DNA of 64,000 nt from Bin127 sp965221625 (GCA_965221625.1 OZ244903.1:496001-560000); one strand, 5' to 3'; shown: positions 17,891 through 27,164, numbered from the stretch's first letter. Notes: generated from the letters alone by a model not told the origin. Made by a program: numbers and translations.

Positions 17891-18955
17891 TCAGAACGGC
17901 AGTCCGGTTGAGAAATCGGGGATGCCTTCCCATCGTCCTCCACCTCCGGCGCGTTGCACGGCAATCGTCTTAATGACATCCGGATTGGCGAGCCCGTGCG
18001 GAGCGCGTCCGGTTAGCGAAAAGCTGACGTTTTCGGCCTGTTTCGTGCCGCATTCGTCGAGGAAAGTAGGCGAATAGCCAGCCAAATGCGGGGTGACGTA
18101 GATGTTGGGCAAACTCAGTATCGGGTCCTCCGAATCGACCGGTTCGACCTCCGTCACGTCGATCCCGGCGAATGCAATCTGACCGTCGCGTAGCGCGGCT
18201 TGGAGCGCGACTTGGTCGACGATCTTGCCGCGTGCGCAGTTGAGGACTATCGCCGTGCGCTTCATCTTGGCGAGATTCTCGGCGTTGATAATGTGGTGCG
18301 TCGACGCAGTGTGTGGCGAGTGAATCGTCAGGATGTCAGAATCTGCGAACAACTCATCAAGCGAAACTAGTTCAACACCGTAGAGATCGGCCGTCGATTG
18401 ATAGGCGTAAGGGTCGTGTGCGATGATGCGTCGTGGACCGAAACCGGACACCCGTTGTGCAAAGGCGTGCCCGATATTGCCGAACCCGAGAATGCCAACC
18501 GTCTTCCCGCCAATGCGGTCGACGGTTTCTTGAAACTCGCGCATCAGCGCGGGATCGTCGGCCCACTTTCCTTCCCGAGTTGCCGCCACCGTCTCCGGTA
18601 TTCGGCGCAGGATCGCCAACAGCATCGCCATCGCGTGATCTGCCACCTCGACGGTGTTGACGCCCGGGACGTTGCATGCCAACACTCCGAGTTCTGTCGC
18701 GGCGTCGAGATCGATGGAGTCGACGCCGACGCCCATTCGGCTCACGACTTTCAGTTTGGGGCAAGCTTCCAACACCGCGCGATCGGTGAGCGGCCAAGTG
18801 GCGACCAGCGCGCCGTCGGCATCCTTGAGCGCATCAATGTAATCACCGGAATCGTCGAACTCACCCAAGAGCTGCACGTCGATGCCGCCGGCAGACTCGA
18901 TAATTCCCTTGACATCCACGAAGGTTTCGCAAGTTACAACCACTTTCAGGGTCAT
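17891..18955 (-). CDS. D-isomer-specific 2-hydroxyacid dehydrogenase (PGDH-like)
   Basis: NAD-dependent oxidoreductase of 354 residues. The NAD-binding domain shows GKTVGILGFGNIGHAFA, and the catalytic residues of the family are visible: Arg in LNCARGKIVD, Glu in DVTEVEPVD and His in VTPHLAGYS. It resembles D-3-phosphoglycerate dehydrogenase and C-terminal-binding-protein-type enzymes but lacks the ACT regulatory domain of full-length SerA. With neighbouring sugar-acid and alcohol oxidoreductase genes, a catabolic 2-hydroxyacid substrate is as likely as serine synthesis. It is divergently transcribed from the following methyltransferase gene. Confidence 0.85.
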   Translation of the reverse strand: MTLKVVVTCETFVDVKGIIESAGGIDVQLLGEFDDSGDYIDALKDADGALVATWPLTDRAVLEACPKLKVVSRMGVGVDSIDLDAATELGVLACNVPGVNTVEVADHAMAMLLAILRRIPETVAATREGKWADDPALMREFQETVDRIGGKTVGILGFGNIGHAFAQRVSGFGPRRIIAHDPYAYQSTADLYGVELVSLDELFADSDILTIHSPHTASTHHIINAENLAKMKRTAIVLNCARGKIVDQVALQAALRDGQIAFAGIDVTEVEPVDSEDPILSLPNIYVTPHLAGYSPTFLDECGTKQAENVSFSLTGRAPHGLANPDVIKTIAVQRAGGGGRWEGIPDFSTGLPF

Positions 18956-19177
18956 TTGAACGCAACTCCCAGAACAGAAACCGACCGCTCATCACATGTT
19001 TCTCGCCCGTTTGAAACTATACACCATTCTCTCATCCAGTCACACCGCCCTCTCACACCATCCTCTCGTCAGGGCCGCGATGCGTTTATGCATCGGATGC
19101 TGGACGCGTCGCGGAGAGAGATTCCGCAAGTGAGAGTATCGTTGAGGAGAAGAAACATAGGTGAACGGACGCGAACT

Positions 19178-19843
19178 ATGCTGAGCGAACTTACAGGCGA
19201 GATATCGGACTACGTAGTGCGGCACACAAGCGTGCCGGATAGTGTGTTCAATGACATCGCCGCCGATGCCCAATCAACCGGTTCCCAAGGCATGATGTCA
19301 GGGCCGACCGTCGGCTATCTGCTGAATACGTTCGTCGCCATCAGCGGTGCCAAACGCGTCTTGGAGATCGGGACCTTTGTCGGTTACAGTGCCTTGATGA
19401 TGGCCGGTGCTCTTCCGGAGGATGGCGAGGTCATCACGTTGGATGTGAGCGAGGAGTTCACCGAGATCGCCCGCAAGCATTGGGCGCGCCATCCCGACGG
19501 AAACAAGATTCGTTTGATCCTCGGCTCGGCGACGGACACGCTCGACACGCTCGAACCGGGTTTCGACGTTGTCTTCATCGACGCCGATAAGGACAACTAT
19601 CCCGTTTACTACGAGAAATCGTTGCGGCTGCTTTCGCCGCGCGGCGTCATAGTCATCGACAACGTGTTCCAAGGCGGTAGAGTTCTACACGAAGCCGATG
19701 CCGACGATCCGCGAGCGGTTTCAACCAACGCGGTGAGATCTCTGAACGAGCTGGTTCGCAACGACGACCGAGTTTACTGCGTGATGCTGACGGTGCGCGA
19801 CGGGTTGTACGTCATTCGAAAGCGCGACGCTCACCTAGGCTGA
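19178..19843 (+). CDS. O-methyltransferase, caffeoyl-CoA/catechol type
   Basis: SAM-dependent class I methyltransferase of 221 residues in the cation-dependent O-methyltransferase group. Motif I is VLEIGTFVGYSALMMAGAL; the metal-binding acidic residues appear in VVFIDADKDNYPVYYE and IVIDNVFQGGRV. The substrate cannot be inferred. The frame is open far upstream over the opposite-strand dehydrogenase gene; I chose the ATG at 19178, which gives the usual family N-terminus (LTGEISDYVVRHTSVPDSV). An in-frame ATG at 19088 is a less likely alternative. Confidence 0.85.
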   Translation: MLSELTGEISDYVVRHTSVPDSVFNDIAADAQSTGSQGMMSGPTVGYLLNTFVAISGAKRVLEIGTFVGYSALMMAGALPEDGEVITLDVSEEFTEIARKHWARHPDGNKIRLILGSATDTLDTLEPGFDVVFIDADKDNYPVYYEKSLRLLSPRGVIVIDNVFQGGRVLHEADADDPRAVSTNAVRSLNELVRNDDRVYCVMLTVRDGLYVIRKRDAHLG

Positions 19844-19847
19844 CGAT

Positions 19848-21005
19848 TCACCTCAGTCGTCGCAACTCGCGCTGGCGGCGGTAGCGTTGCTGATAGTAGA
19901 CGTGTTCATCGTACGTCCCCGGTTCGTAGTGTCCGTTCTCGGGGTCAGGACCGCGTGCCACGTTGGCATCCGACGGATATGCAGCGATTACTTCTTCGTT
20001 GATGTCGACACCGAGGCCCGGTTTGTTTGGCACCGTGATGTACCCGTCGACTGTGGGTAGATGCGGATCAATCGCCGCGTATCGTTGTGGCACGTCGTCT
20101 TCAACGCGTTCGAGAATGAGTGCGTTGGCAATCGAGGCCAAGACGTGGATGGCAGCGTACTCGGCGATCGGCCCAAGCGACCCTGAGTGAGGTGCCACGT
20201 TGACGTAGTGTGCCTCGGCGAGAGCCGCGATCTTTTTGAGCTGAGTTATGCCGCCAACTCGACCGGAATCCGGTTGCACGACGTCGACAATCTCGTCTTC
20301 AATGATCTCTCGGACACCCCAGACGTGGGAATGACGCTCTCCCGCGGCGATCGGGATGTCGACATTTTCTTGGACGCGTCGCAATGCCTCGGTATTCTCC
20401 GGCGGCACCGGGTCTTCGTAGAAAAGCAGATTGTACGGTTCCAACGCTTTCCCGACGATGATGGCATCTTTGGTAGTAAACCAAGGCGGGCCGTGGGCGT
20501 CGACCATGATGTCCATTTCGTCGCCCACCGCGTTGCGGATGGCGTCAACCATTTCGACGGTGCGGTAGACGCCGCCAGTCTTCACGCCGGTGATGCCTCG
20601 CTCCTTGAGCGAAAGTGCCCGTTCGGGCGAGTGTGCATGGCCGTAGGTGCGGATTCGCTTGCGCACTCGCCCGCCGAGTAGATTCCAGACTGGCGTGTTG
20701 AGAGCCTTGCCTTTGATGTCCCAAAGTGCAATGTCGATGGCGTTGATGGCACCTGAACCGGGCGTGCCAGTCATGCCGTGACCCATCATCGCCACGATCA
20801 TCTTCTGGTGAAGCCGTTCGATGTCCATCGGATCTTCACCGACGATTACGTTCGCAAGGTCGTCGACCGCAGTCCGAACGACGCGCGGCCATCCCGAGCC
20901 TTCGCCGACGCCGTAGATACCTTCGTCGGTAAAAACTTTGACGAAGCACCAGTTGCGGCTTCCCCCGCCGGACATCAGGAAGGTTTTGACTTCGGTAATC
21001 TTCAT
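19848..21005 (-). CDS. Mandelate racemase/muconate lactonizing enzyme family protein
   Basis: Enolase-superfamily enzyme, 385 residues, probably a sugar-acid dehydratase. The capping domain (about 1-115) includes AINAIDIALWDIKGKALNTPVW; the TIM barrel carries the three metal ligands in MVDAHG (Asp), LFYEDPV (Glu) and AAGERHSH (Glu), and a candidate general base His in VAPHSG. The pattern matches the D-galactonate/mannonate dehydratase-like subgroup rather than racemases. The C-terminus has an extra Arg/Tyr-rich tail of about 25 residues (YYQQRYRRQRELRRLR). It is one of four superfamily members in the window and stands alone, convergent with the O-methyltransferase four bases away. Confidence 0.85.
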   Translation of the reverse strand: MKITEVKTFLMSGGGSRNWCFVKVFTDEGIYGVGEGSGWPRVVRTAVDDLANVIVGEDPMDIERLHQKMIVAMMGHGMTGTPGSGAINAIDIALWDIKGKALNTPVWNLLGGRVRKRIRTYGHAHSPERALSLKERGITGVKTGGVYRTVEMVDAIRNAVGDEMDIMVDAHGPPWFTTKDAIIVGKALEPYNLLFYEDPVPPENTEALRRVQENVDIPIAAGERHSHVWGVREIIEDEIVDVVQPDSGRVGGITQLKKIAALAEAHYVNVAPHSGSLGPIAEYAAIHVLASIANALILERVEDDVPQRYAAIDPHLPTVDGYITVPNKPGLGVDINEEVIAAYPSDANVARGPDPENGHYEPGTYDEHVYYQQRYRRQRELRRLR

Positions 21006-21160
21006 TGCTCACCCGTTTCTCCGCACTCGCGGACTCTACGTCTGTCGGTTGCAGACGCCGTGTCGTCGATTAGGAATGATACGCGTTACAATGCTGGCAA
21101 ACAGACGGATACCTGACTTCGCCGTTTTGAAACGGCGATCCATGAGAAGGAGATACCCTT

Positions 21161-21358
21161 ATGTCGGACACGACGATTGCGACCACTGACAACGGGCCGT
21201 ACTGGGTAAGCGGCAACTTCGTGGTCGCCGATGCTGACGGCAACCACTTCCCCGTTGAGGGTGAAGCGTATCTCTGCCGTTGCGGTCAAAGCGAAGAAAA
21301 GCCATTCTGCGACGGCACTCACAACTCGGTCGGTTTTAGCGACGAGTGTAGGGCGTAG
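21161..21358 (+). CDS. CDGSH iron-sulfur domain protein (first of tandem pair)
   Basis: A 65-residue protein consisting of one CDGSH-type zinc-finger-like domain that binds a redox-active [2Fe-2S] cluster with three Cys and one His. The motif is CRCGQSEEKPFCDGTH. There is no membrane anchor, so it is cytosolic. The ribosome-binding site GAAGGAGA lies nine bases upstream. The stop is four bases before a second, divergent CDGSH gene. Confidence 0.9.
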   Translation: MSDTTIATTDNGPYWVSGNFVVADADGNHFPVEGEAYLCRCGQSEEKPFCDGTHNSVGFSDECRA

Positions 21359-21362
21359 AGCG

Positions 21363-21572
21363 ATGTCAGAGCCGACGCGCATCCAAATTTGGAACAACGA
21401 CGCGATAGAAGTCGTCGGCGACTTCGAGCTGCGCGATGCCCAGGACGGCGTCTATCGACAGCATGGCAAGGTGCGGCTATGCCGATGTGGCGAGTCGCGC
21501 AAGAAGCCGTACTGCGACAACTCACACATAAGGAACGGTTTCCGCAGCACCGTTACCGCACCAGGCGGATAG
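21363..21572 (+). CDS. CDGSH iron-sulfur domain protein (second of tandem pair)
   Basis: A 69-residue protein with the ligand set in CRCGESRKKPYCDNSH; the Gly of CDGSH is Asn, a variation seen in the family. The N-terminal beta region (IEVVGDFELRDAQDGVY) resembles that of its upstream neighbour, but overall identity is low, so the two are old paralogues, not a recent duplication. The ATG at 21363 follows the neighbour's stop by four bases, so they are co-transcribed. The role is probably electron or cluster transfer; the partner is unknown. Confidence 0.85.
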   Translation: MSEPTRIQIWNNDAIEVVGDFELRDAQDGVYRQHGKVRLCRCGESRKKPYCDNSHIRNGFRSTVTAPGG

Positions 21573-21621
21573 ATGACCGACACTCGCCTAGGGAGTGACT
21601 AGCTTCCGGCAACCGTCGGTT

Positions 21622-22704
21622 TCAGGGAACTAGCACCGTTCGAGCGACTTCGCCAGCTTCCATGTCGCGGAATGCTTCATTCACTTCACTTAACGGTCGC
21701 GTGCGAGTAACCAGATCATCGAGATTCAATCGCCCTTGTTGATAGAGAGCGATCAACCATTGGAAGTCGTAACGGGGTCGTCCGGTTCCTGCACTGCAAC
21801 CAATGAGCGCGCGGTCGAGGAACAAGTGTCGCATCGGTATCGTTACTTCGCCATCGTCCGGGGCAGCACCGACCAGCACCGCGGTTCCGCCTTCGCAAGT
21901 TGATTCGAGTGCCTGTCGCAGCGTCGCCGGTTGTCCGATCACCTCAAACGCGTAGTCGACACCGTCGCCGGTGAGATCGAGTATCGCTTCAACGGAGTCT
22001 TGTTTCGACGCGTCGACCGTGTCTGTCGCACCCATCTTGGTGGCGTATTGGAACTTCGACGGGTTGGTGTCGACGGCGATGATGCGCGAAGCACCGACGA
22101 GATGCGCCCCTTGGATCACGTTGAGCCCGACGCCGCCGCAGCCCCAAACCGCCACGGTCGACCCGGTCTCGACCTTCGCCCGATTGACAACGGCACCGAC
22201 GCCCGTTATTACGGCGCAACCGACCAATGCCGCGCGGTCCAAAGGAACATCCGGGTCAACCTTGACGCAATTGTTCTCCCAAACTACGGTGTGACGCGAG
22301 AAAGTTGCTAACCCGGCGTAGATCTTCTCGCCTTTGGCATTGTGCCAATCGGCAGTTGGTTGGTGCGACGTTATCGGAGAGCATAGATTCCAACGTCCGG
22401 TGGTGCAGTATCTGCACCGACCACACATCGGTCGAATCGCAAAAACTACCTTGTCGCCGGGTTCCAAGCCATGGACATTCGCACCGACACGTTCGACAGT
22501 TCCCGCGCCTTCGTGCCCCATGACCGTGGGGAGTTGGTCGGTATGGCGATATCCGGAGTACGTGTTGTGATCACTGTGGCAGACGCCGGTGCCGCCTATT
22601 CGTACAAGGACCTCGCCGGGACCCGGATCACCGACCTGGACCTCTTCGACGACTGCCGGCTCTCCCTGTTTGTAGATGACAGCTGCAAGCGTGTTGGTTG
22701 GCAT
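21622..22704 (-). CDS. Zinc-dependent alcohol dehydrogenase
   Basis: Medium-chain NAD(P)-dependent dehydrogenase, 360 residues. Catalytic zinc ligands are in GTGVCHSDH and VMGHEGAGTVERVG; structural zinc ligands form the four-Cys cluster CGRCRYCTTGRWNLC. The Rossmann nucleotide motif is VWGCGGVGLNVIQGA. It resembles class III (formaldehyde/glutathione) and related alcohol dehydrogenases; the substrate is uncertain. The start at 22704 is supported by GGGAGG eight bases upstream; the frame extends 45 codons further without family similarity. It is divergent from the aldo/keto reductase gene. Confidence 0.9.
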   Translation of the reverse strand: MPTNTLAAVIYKQGEPAVVEEVQVGDPGPGEVLVRIGGTGVCHSDHNTYSGYRHTDQLPTVMGHEGAGTVERVGANVHGLEPGDKVVFAIRPMCGRCRYCTTGRWNLCSPITSHQPTADWHNAKGEKIYAGLATFSRHTVVWENNCVKVDPDVPLDRAALVGCAVITGVGAVVNRAKVETGSTVAVWGCGGVGLNVIQGAHLVGASRIIAVDTNPSKFQYATKMGATDTVDASKQDSVEAILDLTGDGVDYAFEVIGQPATLRQALESTCEGGTAVLVGAAPDDGEVTIPMRHLFLDRALIGCSAGTGRPRYDFQWLIALYQQGRLNLDDLVTRTRPLSEVNEAFRDMEAGEVARTVLVP

Positions 22705-22869
22705 CTCGTGAACCTCCCAGACGTGGAGAAGGGATTGAGTTGCGACAGATGATACCAGCGTGTCGTATATCCCTTGGTTGATGTGGCCGTGCATCCAATA
22801 TCGATTGGTTGACGATCTCACGCAATAAAATCGCGGCATGCAGATAAGTCAGTAGGGAGAATCGTCAAC

Positions 22870-23742
22870 ATGCAGACGAGAAGATTGGGCCGTACCGGGC
22901 ACGAAAGCACAGTCGTCACCTTCGGTGCCTACGCTGTCGGTTATGTCGACCGAGATACGGCGGATTCGGCGATTCAACTCGTGCTTGACCACGGCGTCAA
23001 CCACTTCGACATCGCGCCAACCTACGGCCACGCCATGGAGCGAGTCGCACCATGGATGCCTGAGATCCGAGATCAAATCTTCCTCGGTGCGAAGACGACG
23101 AAACGAGGTCGTGAAGAAGCTTGGTCTGACGTTGAAAGCATCATGAAGCGGATGAACGTCGAGTCTTTCGACCTGTTTCAACTCCACTCCGTGGGAGAAA
23201 TCGACCAGTTGGACGCCGCTACGTCCGATGGCGGAGCACTGCAGACACTAATTGAGATGCGTGAGCAGGGATTGACGCAATGGCTCGGAATTACCGGACA
23301 CGGACCGGGAGCACCGGCGACCTTTCTTGAAGCCTTTCGTCGTTTCGACTTCGATACCGTGATGTTCCCATGGAATCCAGCAATCGCACGTGATCCGATT
23401 TATCGCCGGGAAACGCAGTCGTTGCTTGACCTGTGTGCTGAACGCGATGCCGGCGTGCAGATCATCAAGATGATCGCGCGCGGAGGTTGGGGCGAAGATC
23501 CTGCGGATAAGACGCTAAACACTTGGTACGATCCGCACCGCGAGCAGGAGCAAATTGACCGTTCACTTTGGTGGTTGCTGTCGCAGCCGATCCATACAGC
23601 GCCGAGCTGTGGCGAGATCTCTTTGCTGCCTAAGGTACTCAGCGCAGCAGAACGCTTCTCGCAGTTGGCTGCGTGCGAATTGAAGGAAATTGAGGACGAG
23701 CAATCGCCGCCGAAACCGCTGCCGGCACTCGCTATCGTTTAG
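22870..23742 (+). CDS. Aldo/keto reductase
   Basis: NADPH-dependent oxidoreductase of the AKR superfamily, 290 residues. The catalytic tetrad is visible: Asp and Tyr in HFDIAPTYGHA, Lys in FLGAKTTKRG and His in DLFQLHSVGE. The N-terminus (RRLGRTGHESTVVTFGAYAVG) is typical. The usual CGH-type ferredoxin extension of some AKRs is absent. The ATG follows TAGGGAG with suitable spacing. The substrate is unknown. Confidence 0.88.
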   Translation: MQTRRLGRTGHESTVVTFGAYAVGYVDRDTADSAIQLVLDHGVNHFDIAPTYGHAMERVAPWMPEIRDQIFLGAKTTKRGREEAWSDVESIMKRMNVESFDLFQLHSVGEIDQLDAATSDGGALQTLIEMREQGLTQWLGITGHGPGAPATFLEAFRRFDFDTVMFPWNPAIARDPIYRRETQSLLDLCAERDAGVQIIKMIARGGWGEDPADKTLNTWYDPHREQEQIDRSLWWLLSQPIHTAPSCGEISLLPKVLSAAERFSQLAACELKEIEDEQSPPKPLPALAIV

Positions 23743-23795
23743 TCGCACTCAGAACCTTGGGCCTCGCACGCATTCCGAACGTTGCGCTGCAGGTT

Positions 23796-24332
23796 TCAGC
23801 CTTGCTTCAGTCGCGATTCGATGGCATTGGTTAACTCGTGCCCTTTGCGGCTTGAGAAGAAGTAGACGTTGCGGCCGCCGTCTTCGTTGACTACAAACTC
23901 CACGCCGGTCTTTACGCCGAACATCGTCCACGCCCTGCGAGAGGATGGTGCGAAAGGGTTACCGCGTCCTCCATGGCGCACGAAGCTGTGCCTCGCAACA
24001 CGGACTTCCGACATCTCTTGGAGCGCGAATGAACGCTGCGTGCCGATAATGCCGAGAGTTACGCTCAATTCTTGCCTTGAAATCGAGGTTGCCATGATGG
24101 TTGAACTGAGCATCACGTACAGGACGCCCAAGACTCCCAAAGTAAAGAACACGAAGAAGATGACAGCATCAACGCCAGTGAGAATTGGTTCGGCACCGAG
24201 GTTGCGGATGCCCACGGCGGTTAGTATGCCGGAGCCAACTCCGAGCATTAGGCCCAAGATGCCGAACAACCAACCGGGTGCCCGTAGGTGTTCAGCGAAT
24301 ACTTCATCTGTGGTGTAGGGGTCGCCCTGCAT
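23796..24332 (-). CDS. Membrane protein of unknown function with PH-like C-terminal domain
   Basis: I do not recognise a named family. The 178-residue product has two clear hydrophobic segments (about 21-43, LFGILGLMLGVGSGILTAVG, and 53-76, AVIFFVFFTLGVLGVLYVML). A soluble beta-rich C-terminal region follows, with a pattern (FALQEMSEVRVARH ... GVEFVVNEDG ... YFFSSRKGHELTNAIESRL) like bacterial PH domains of membrane proteins. Its ATG shares one base with the stop of the RraA-like gene (TGATG), so it is translationally coupled to it. Confidence 0.6.
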   Translation of the reverse strand: MQGDPYTTDEVFAEHLRAPGWLFGILGLMLGVGSGILTAVGIRNLGAEPILTGVDAVIFFVFFTLGVLGVLYVMLSSTIMATSISRQELSVTLGIIGTQRSFALQEMSEVRVARHSFVRHGGRGNPFAPSSRRAWTMFGVKTGVEFVVNEDGGRNVYFFSSRKGHELTNAIESRLKQG

Positions 24333-24997
24333 CAGAATCGCCGATACTTCATGTACGCCTCTTGCGGATCCATGCCTTGCAGGATCATGCGCCGAAGCTC
24401 GTTCTCGGTTGACATCACTTCGTCAACTCGATCCGCGACGTCTGAGGCATGCGCCCCGGGGACTATGACGACGCCGTCTCGATCACCGGTGACGTAATCT
24501 CCAGTGTTGATCTGCACTCCACCAATCTCTATCGGTTCACCCATATCCTGAACCTCCCACCGACCGACGATGTCGGAAGGCGTGAGATAGCGACAGAAGA
24601 CGGGAAATTCTAGCCTTAGGATGAAATCGGTGTCACGATTGCCGCCGTCAACGACGTATCCTTTGACGCCTCTGAACTTCAAAGTCTCCGCCGACAACTC
24701 GCCCATGTGGGCAATCGTCGAGTCGTTAGGTTGGCAAACGACTACAGAACCTGAAGGTGCGGCACTCAGCATGCCGGTCCAAGATAGTAATGAATCATCT
24801 TGTGTTGTGCCTTCGACCATCGACCCGGAGCAGGTCCAGACTTTGCCACACACGGAAGTTTTGGCGTCGATCGGCCTGATGTCTGAGGGCAAGATCCCGG
24901 AGTCTAATCCGAGTTCTCGCATGGCATCGTAAACCGCGCCCGAGTACGCCGATTCGAGGATGGCGACAACTCTCGCTTCGGCGTTGGAGTTAGACAT
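24332..24997 (-). CDS. RraA-like / HMG aldolase-type protein
   Basis: RraA/dimethylmenaquinone-methyltransferase-like superfamily protein, 221 residues. Members include 4-hydroxy-4-methyl-2-oxoglutarate/4-carboxy-4-hydroxy-2-oxoadipate aldolases and the RNase E regulator RraA. Visible elements are SGAVYDAMRELG at the N-terminus, VVDGGNRDTDFI with the conserved Gly-Gly-x-Arg-Asp, and GDYVTGDRDGVVIVP. In a catabolic context without RNase E, aldolase activity on a pyruvate-type substrate is the likelier role. The start is placed at 24997 (MSNSNAEARVV); the frame is open to 25069. Confidence 0.8.
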   Translation of the reverse strand: MSNSNAEARVVAILESAYSGAVYDAMRELGLDSGILPSDIRPIDAKTSVCGKVWTCSGSMVEGTTQDDSLLSWTGMLSAAPSGSVVVCQPNDSTIAHMGELSAETLKFRGVKGYVVDGGNRDTDFILRLEFPVFCRYLTPSDIVGRWEVQDMGEPIEIGGVQINTGDYVTGDRDGVVIVPGAHASDVADRVDEVMSTENELRRMILQGMDPQEAYMKYRRF

Positions 24998-25073
24998 GAA
25001 ACTAGCGTGATTAGTTATAGGTGGCACTCGATTGCAGATGTTGCGAAGATTGCGCGGATGCCCGGTCAATCAT

Positions 25074-25502
25074 TCAAACCCTGCCAAAATCGTCAGCTTC
25101 TCGAACGATGTCGTCCTCTCCTAGATAGTCGCCTATCTGCACCTCAATGATTTCGAGTGGTTCGACAGAAGATGGATTGGATATGCGGTGCTTGTGGGTC
25201 CTCGGGACGTGTATTGATTGCGAAGGGCCGAGCATCTGGTCGGTGTCGTTGATCGTAACTCTGGCGATGCCGCGTGCCACCGTCCAAGTTTCGGAACGAT
25301 GACGGTGCCACTGGTACGAAAGTCGACAATCAGGTTTAACACTTATTCGCTTGACTTGGAATCCCGGTCCCCGTGTCAAGACCTCAAATGAACCCCAAGG
25401 TCGATCTTCTTTGATGCGGTTGCCGCCGCGACGCAGGGTTGAGACGTCAATCAGTGGCGAACTTGATTCGTCTTCTGGCATGGCTACGGGAAATGGTAGC
25501 AC
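25074..25502 (-). CDS. Cupin, mannose-6-phosphate isomerase type II-like
   Basis: Small single-domain cupin, 142 residues. RPWGSFEVLTRG followed by SVKPDCRLSYQWHRHRSETWTVARG is the usual metal-binding pattern (His-x-His and Glu) of the C-terminal isomerase domain of type II phosphomannose isomerase/GDP-mannose pyrophosphorylase proteins; IHVPRTHKHRISN supplies the second motif. No nucleotidyltransferase domain is fused. A role in mannose/fructose phosphate interconversion is likely but not proven. Confidence 0.82.
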   Translation of the reverse strand: MLPFPVAMPEDESSSPLIDVSTLRRGGNRIKEDRPWGSFEVLTRGPGFQVKRISVKPDCRLSYQWHRHRSETWTVARGIARVTINDTDQMLGPSQSIHVPRTHKHRISNPSSVEPLEIIEVQIGDYLGEDDIVREADDFGRV

Positions 25503-25583
25503 CCGTACGTCACTCCAATCGCCGTCAGCGTTGGTTGTAACCTGTTACAGGAAACTCGCAACACCTCCGATCTTGAAAGATCT

Positions 25584-27164
25584 ATGACACCAAATCAGTC
25601 GACTTCGCAACGACCGAACATCCTCTTCGTATTGACCGATCAGCAGCGTCAAGATTCCTTGGCTTGCTACGGCAACGACTGGATCGAAACGCCCAATCTC
25701 GACAGGATCGCCGATCGTTCATTCGTGTTCGAAAACGCGTACGTTACTCAGCCAGTCTGTACCCCGAGTCGGGCTTCAATCATGACGGGACTGTACCCGC
25801 ACGCCGTTGGTTTGCATCGCAACAACATTCCGCTTCCTGGGGATTGTCCGACGATCGCTGAGTTGATTAGCGAGGATTACTGCAGTGCTTACTTTGGCAA
25901 GTGGCACCTCGGCGACGACATGATTCGGCAGCACGGATTCGACGAGTGGATCAGTGTCGAGGACTTCCATCGCGTGCGAGCGACGAAGCGCGAGTATCGA
26001 CACGTCGAGGCCGACTACAACTCACACCTGCGCAAGCACGGCGTCGAGCCCCCGGGAGTAACGAAATCGTATGAGAACTGGTTTGCCACGGCCAACTTGA
26101 CTGAGGAGCAGACGCAGGCGTACTTCCTCGGCGATTGTGCAGCCGACTTCATCCGCAAGCACGCGGATTCCGAGCGCGGCGACATGCCGTTCATGCTCTA
26201 TGTCTCGTTTTTTGAACCCCATCCGCCATACACCGGGCCTTTGAACGACCTTTATGGTCCCGATGAAATCGCGGTGGGGCCAGCATTCCTGCAGCGACCG
26301 GACGATGGTTCCTTGCTCAACCGCTTGCGTGCTGACTACTACATGGCGGGGAATCTGAACCCGCTTGGGATTGACGACTACCACGACTTGACCGCAGAGG
26401 ACGGGTGGCGGCGGTTGCGGGCCCAGTACTTCGCCAACGTAACTCTGGTCGATCGACAGGTTGGCAAGATGCTAGCCGCATTAGAGGCGACTGGGCAGAT
26501 GGACAACACCATCATCGTCTTTACAAGCGAACACGGCGAGATGGCGGGCGACCACGGGATGTTGGAGAAGCGATCGATGTATGAAGAGGCGTCGCGCGTC
26601 CCGCTATTGATCCGAATTCCGGGGTCCGCACCAGATGCCAGTGGCGTGTCGAACCGCATCGCAGGCTCGGTATCGCTGGTCGACCTCGTGCCAACACTTC
26701 TGGAGCTCAGCGGTTCAACGACTGACGCTGAAGAGTGGCAAGCGGGCCGTGGGCTTCCGATGCGCTCCATGGATGGTTTCGCCGCGACAGAAGCGAGTAG
26801 CCCCGACTCATCGCGCTGGCCAATCCAAGGCAAGAGTCTGGTCCCGGTCTTAAACGGCGAGGCGGACTTGCGCAATAACGACGTGATTGTGCAATGGAAC
26901 GGCATGGGCGACCGGAACCTCGGTACGCCCGAGATTAACCGGATGGCATCGATCCACTGGCGGTCGATTATTTCGCCAGATCGGTGGAAGCTCAACCTTT
27001 GCCCAGCAGACAGGTGCGAGCTTTACGACCTCAACGAAGATCCTCACGAGATGAACAACGTCTTCGATGATCCCGCAAACCGTGATCGCATACGCGACAT
27101 GACGGCGCGCATCCGGATCTGGCAATCGGCAACCGGGGACGTCGCAGATCTGCCCCCGGTTTAG
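25584..27164 (+). CDS. Sulfatase (type I, formylglycine-dependent)
   Basis: Alkaline-phosphatase-superfamily hydrolase of sulfate esters, 526 residues. The metal-binding start is LFVLTDQQRQDSLACYGN, and the maturation signature CTPSRASIMTGLYPH places the formylglycine-forming Cys at residue 59. ACYFGKWHLGD-type (seen as AYFGKWHLGD) and SEHGEMAGDHGM complete the active site. No signal peptide is seen, so it probably acts in the cytoplasm, as choline-sulfatase-like enzymes do. No formylglycine-generating enzyme gene lies in the window. Sulfatases of this kind fit use of sulfated organic matter. Confidence 0.92.
   Translation: MTPNQSTSQRPNILFVLTDQQRQDSLACYGNDWIETPNLDRIADRSFVFENAYVTQPVCTPSRASIMTGLYPHAVGLHRNNIPLPGDCPTIAELISEDYCSAYFGKWHLGDDMIRQHGFDEWISVEDFHRVRATKREYRHVEADYNSHLRKHGVEPPGVTKSYENWFATANLTEEQTQAYFLGDCAADFIRKHADSERGDMPFMLYVSFFEPHPPYTGPLNDLYGPDEIAVGPAFLQRPDDGSLLNRLRADYYMAGNLNPLGIDDYHDLTAEDGWRRLRAQYFANVTLVDRQVGKMLAALEATGQMDNTIIVFTSEHGEMAGDHGMLEKRSMYEEASRVPLLIRIPGSAPDASGVSNRIAGSVSLVDLVPTLLELSGSTTDAEEWQAGRGLPMRSMDGFAATEASSPDSSRWPIQGKSLVPVLNGEADLRNNDVIVQWNGMGDRNLGTPEINRMASIHWRSIISPDRWKLNLCPADRCELYDLNEDPHEMNNVFDDPANRDRIRDMTARIRIWQSATGDVADLPPV

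Noticed and set aside
18398..19177. Long plus-strand frame upstream of the O-methyltransferase
   Set aside because: It lies antisense to the 2-hydroxyacid dehydrogenase gene and its translation shows no family similarity before residue 260; only the part from 19178 is real.
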